Source: Antedon bifida
Lineage: Eukaryota > Echinodermata > Crinoidea > Comatulida > Antedonidae
NCBI GenBank assembly: GCA_963402885.1
Contig: OY727096.1
Coordinates: 4,340,001-4,404,000, forward strand
DNA length: 64,000 bases
Direction: 5' to 3'
Part shown: positions 62,429-64,000 of the stretch, in pieces
Position numbering within the stretch: the first letter of the stretch is position 1
How the letters are laid out: each line of letters opens with the position of its first letter
The notes under the pieces: generated by a model
Databases searched by the model: none
Told to the model about the DNA's origin: nothing
Seen by the model: only the letters and a program-made list of their open reading frames with translations
Made by a program: the position numbers and the translations under genes

Positions 62429-64000
62429 TTAATAATTAAATATTTTTACCGTGTGTCCACTTACCACTGCAACTCTTCGTGGATAATAAGATATAATGGA
62501 CAATCCCTGTGGATTTTTTAATTTGTCTTTATGATTGTCAATTCTTTTAATGAATTTTCCAGAGTTGCTGAAGAGCTGTAGTTTATGTTTACTAGCTACT
62601 ATGATATTGTCGTCTTCATCGACTTCTACTCCCGTTGGATTGTTCACCCGACCATCATTACAACCCTCATTGATAATACCGACTTTAGTTTTCAAATTTC
62701 CCTCATTAAGTGTGTTTATAACATTATTCACAACAATTATATTTCTTTGTTTTGTAAGAGCAACGTCAGTAGTAGAAAAAAAACAAAAACCGGAACTGCA
62801 TTCTTCTGATGAAATTGTCTTTCCACTTTCAATATTAAACATAGTCATATGTCGGCCATTACATACATACACAATATTTGTTTCTACATTCACGTGGATA
62901 CCACATGGATTAGTCACCTTGGTCTCACCTACTGATTTAACAACTTCACCATCCATCGTGCATATTTTGATGCTCATTATCTTACCACAGTCGCTGAATG
63001 CTATGTTATCATTCTTCATTTTGAACATTCTGTTAACTTTCACATCGCTTGGTAGTGTAATCGTACTAACATATTCTCCCGACTGCTTATATCTATTAAT
63101 TGCATTACTTTGACATGAAACAAGTAAGCAACCATCTTCATCTTTTACTACATCTGTGAGGAGATTATCTGCTGATATTCGTACTGTTTGTATCAACCCT
63201 GGTTCCTCTACTTTGATAGCCATTGGTGACTTCTTAATAAGTCTTCCATCAATGTTAACATCTATTTTACAAACTCCTGCACTTGTACACTTTCTTCTCA
63301 CTATAACTCGATCTTCTTTGTCTTCTTCTATTTGATCGGCAACATTAGTTTCTCCCGAGGGCTCTGTCCAAGTTGCTTCCAGATCATTTACATTTATATC
63401 ACATTCATCAGTTTTCTTGATTTTAACCTCAATTACTTGATCGGTTGTCACACACTCAGGCGCGTCTAATTCAAGAGATATTGCTGCTTCTGATGTTTGT
63501 ATTACCATTCCAATATCCTGCAATGAAGCATTCTGTTTTTTGTTTTTAACAAGATTGATGTCTACATTATCATCAGGTATTATCGTTGGTGCTTCTTTAA
63601 TTCTATTCTCCAGCGCTTTGCTAATGCTATTAGCAGATGACATTGCCAATGCTCCGTCACTGTCTTCTAGTTGACGAAGCAAACAAACGTCTGTAGTTAT
63701 ATCTGTTATAGTAGTTGTTAGTTTCGCTATTTGGAAATCAGTTACGGTCTTTTTCTGGTTGTATATTGTCTTTACTTCCTTTTTAAGTGTTTCTCCACTT
63801 TCTTTTATCCTTGCTACCATTTCCTCTACATGGTTGTCAATATCATCCAAACTCCTTTCTTTATTTTTTTCTAATCTCTTATCAATATCCAAAATTACTT
63901 CAAGATCTTCATTCAATTTACTCGTACACTGATTAGCAGCTTTTTCCAGTTCCACTGATGTTTCTTTGAGGGTTTTTAACTCATCTGATGAAAGGCCTAC
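62429..64000 (-). CDS. TRIM protein, C-terminal part (5' end outside window)
   Basis: Open from the right edge to 62429. Visible part: end of coiled coil (SSDELKTLKETSVELEKAAN), filamin repeat (VTTDQVIEVKI; KSPMAIKVEE) and NHL-type propeller (TNPCGIHVNVETNIVYVCN; NNPTGVEVDEDDNIIVAS), ending PRRVAVVSGHTVKIFNY. More diverged from the two intact copies than they are from each other; it has its own insert in the propeller (SSEECSSGFCFFS). No ATG begins the visible frame. RING and B-boxes must lie beyond 64000, or be absent as in the pseudogene. At the very edge VGLSSDEL differs from the PLVNLSDE of its sisters, so an intron or a rearrangement there cannot be excluded. Confidence 0.85.
   Translation of the reverse strand, partial: VGLSSDELKTLKETSVELEKAANQCTSKLNEDLEVILDIDKRLEKNKERSLDDIDNHVEEMVARIKESGETLKKEVKTIYNQKKTVTDFQIAKLTTTITDITTDVCLLRQLEDSDGALAMSSANSISKALENRIKEAPTIIPDDNVDINLVKNKKQNASLQDIGMVIQTSEAAISLELDAPECVTTDQVIEVKIKKTDECDINVNDLEATWTEPSGETNVADQIEEDKEDRVIVRRKCTSAGVCKIDVNIDGRLIKKSPMAIKVEEPGLIQTVRISADNLLTDVVKDEDGCLLVSCQSNAINRYKQSGEYVSTITLPSDVKVNRMFKMKNDNIAFSDCGKIMSIKICTMDGEVVKSVGETKVTNPCGIHVNVETNIVYVCNGRHMTMFNIESGKTISSEECSSGFCFFSTTDVALTKQRNIIVVNNVINTLNEGNLKTKVGIINEGCNDGRVNNPTGVEVDEDDNIIVASKHKLQLFSNSGKFIKRIDNHKDKLKNPQGLSIISYYPRRVAVVSGHTVKIFNY

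Noticed and set aside
62535-63113. 192-codon open frame on the plus strand
   Set aside because: Antisense shadow of the TRIM gene at the right edge; no domain resemblance.

Overview
The window is nuclear DNA of an animal: AT-rich, with short exons, GT-AG introns and many small inverted-repeat transposons. A deuterostome invertebrate, most likely an echinoderm, is my best guess. This rests on the frequent TAGGCCTA-type motif, the TRIM expansion and the multidomain secreted-type proteases; it is inference, because no species-diagnostic locus is present.

Layout. (1) 104-5878, minus strand: CHID1, a GH18-fold chitinase-like lectin. Ten exons are visible and the last lies off the left edge. (2) 7689-49687, plus strand: a head-to-tail cluster of three related type II transmembrane serine proteases (TTSPs), here called A (7689-18363, 1111 aa), B (21427-31960, 1066 aa) and C (35366-49687, 1637 aa). 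A and B run: cytosolic tail, membrane anchor, Frizzled-like Cys-rich domain (FZ), CUB, LDLa, three more CUB-like modules, a reduced four-Cys LDLa, trypsin-like protease. C lacks FZ and keeps the CUB array, small LDLa and protease. In phase, it then continues through four LDLa, SRCR, LDLa, a second SRCR-like region and a second complete protease domain. I modelled all exon joins by hand; apart from one optional exon in C they keep reading phase. (3) 50083-64000, minus strand: a tandem array of intronless TRIM genes (RING, two B-boxes, coiled coil, filamin repeat, NHL-type propeller): one truncated pseudogene, two intact 753-aa genes and one copy cut by the right edge. The two intact genes lie in about 4.5-kb duplicated units.

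Introns and spacers are full of non-autonomous DNA elements. M1 (13 copies) has GTCTACACTATCAAAC ends and TTAA at the borders of the best copy. M2 and M3 have TTCCCACTAG-type ends. There are also several single inverted-repeat elements, a 5S-rRNA-derived SINE, a tRNA-derived SINE, a LINE remnant and an 11-bp minisatellite open in all three forward frames.

How the genes may work together: A-C look like cell-surface zymogens that arose by duplication and then diverged. A and B carry furin-type activation sites; C does not. A and the second domain of C have lost Asp189, so trypsin specificity is not expected there. The TRIM array resembles a lineage-specific expansion of ubiquitin ligases. The strongest candidate for something undescribed is the two-protease TTSP C within the FZ/CUB/LDLa protease cluster.
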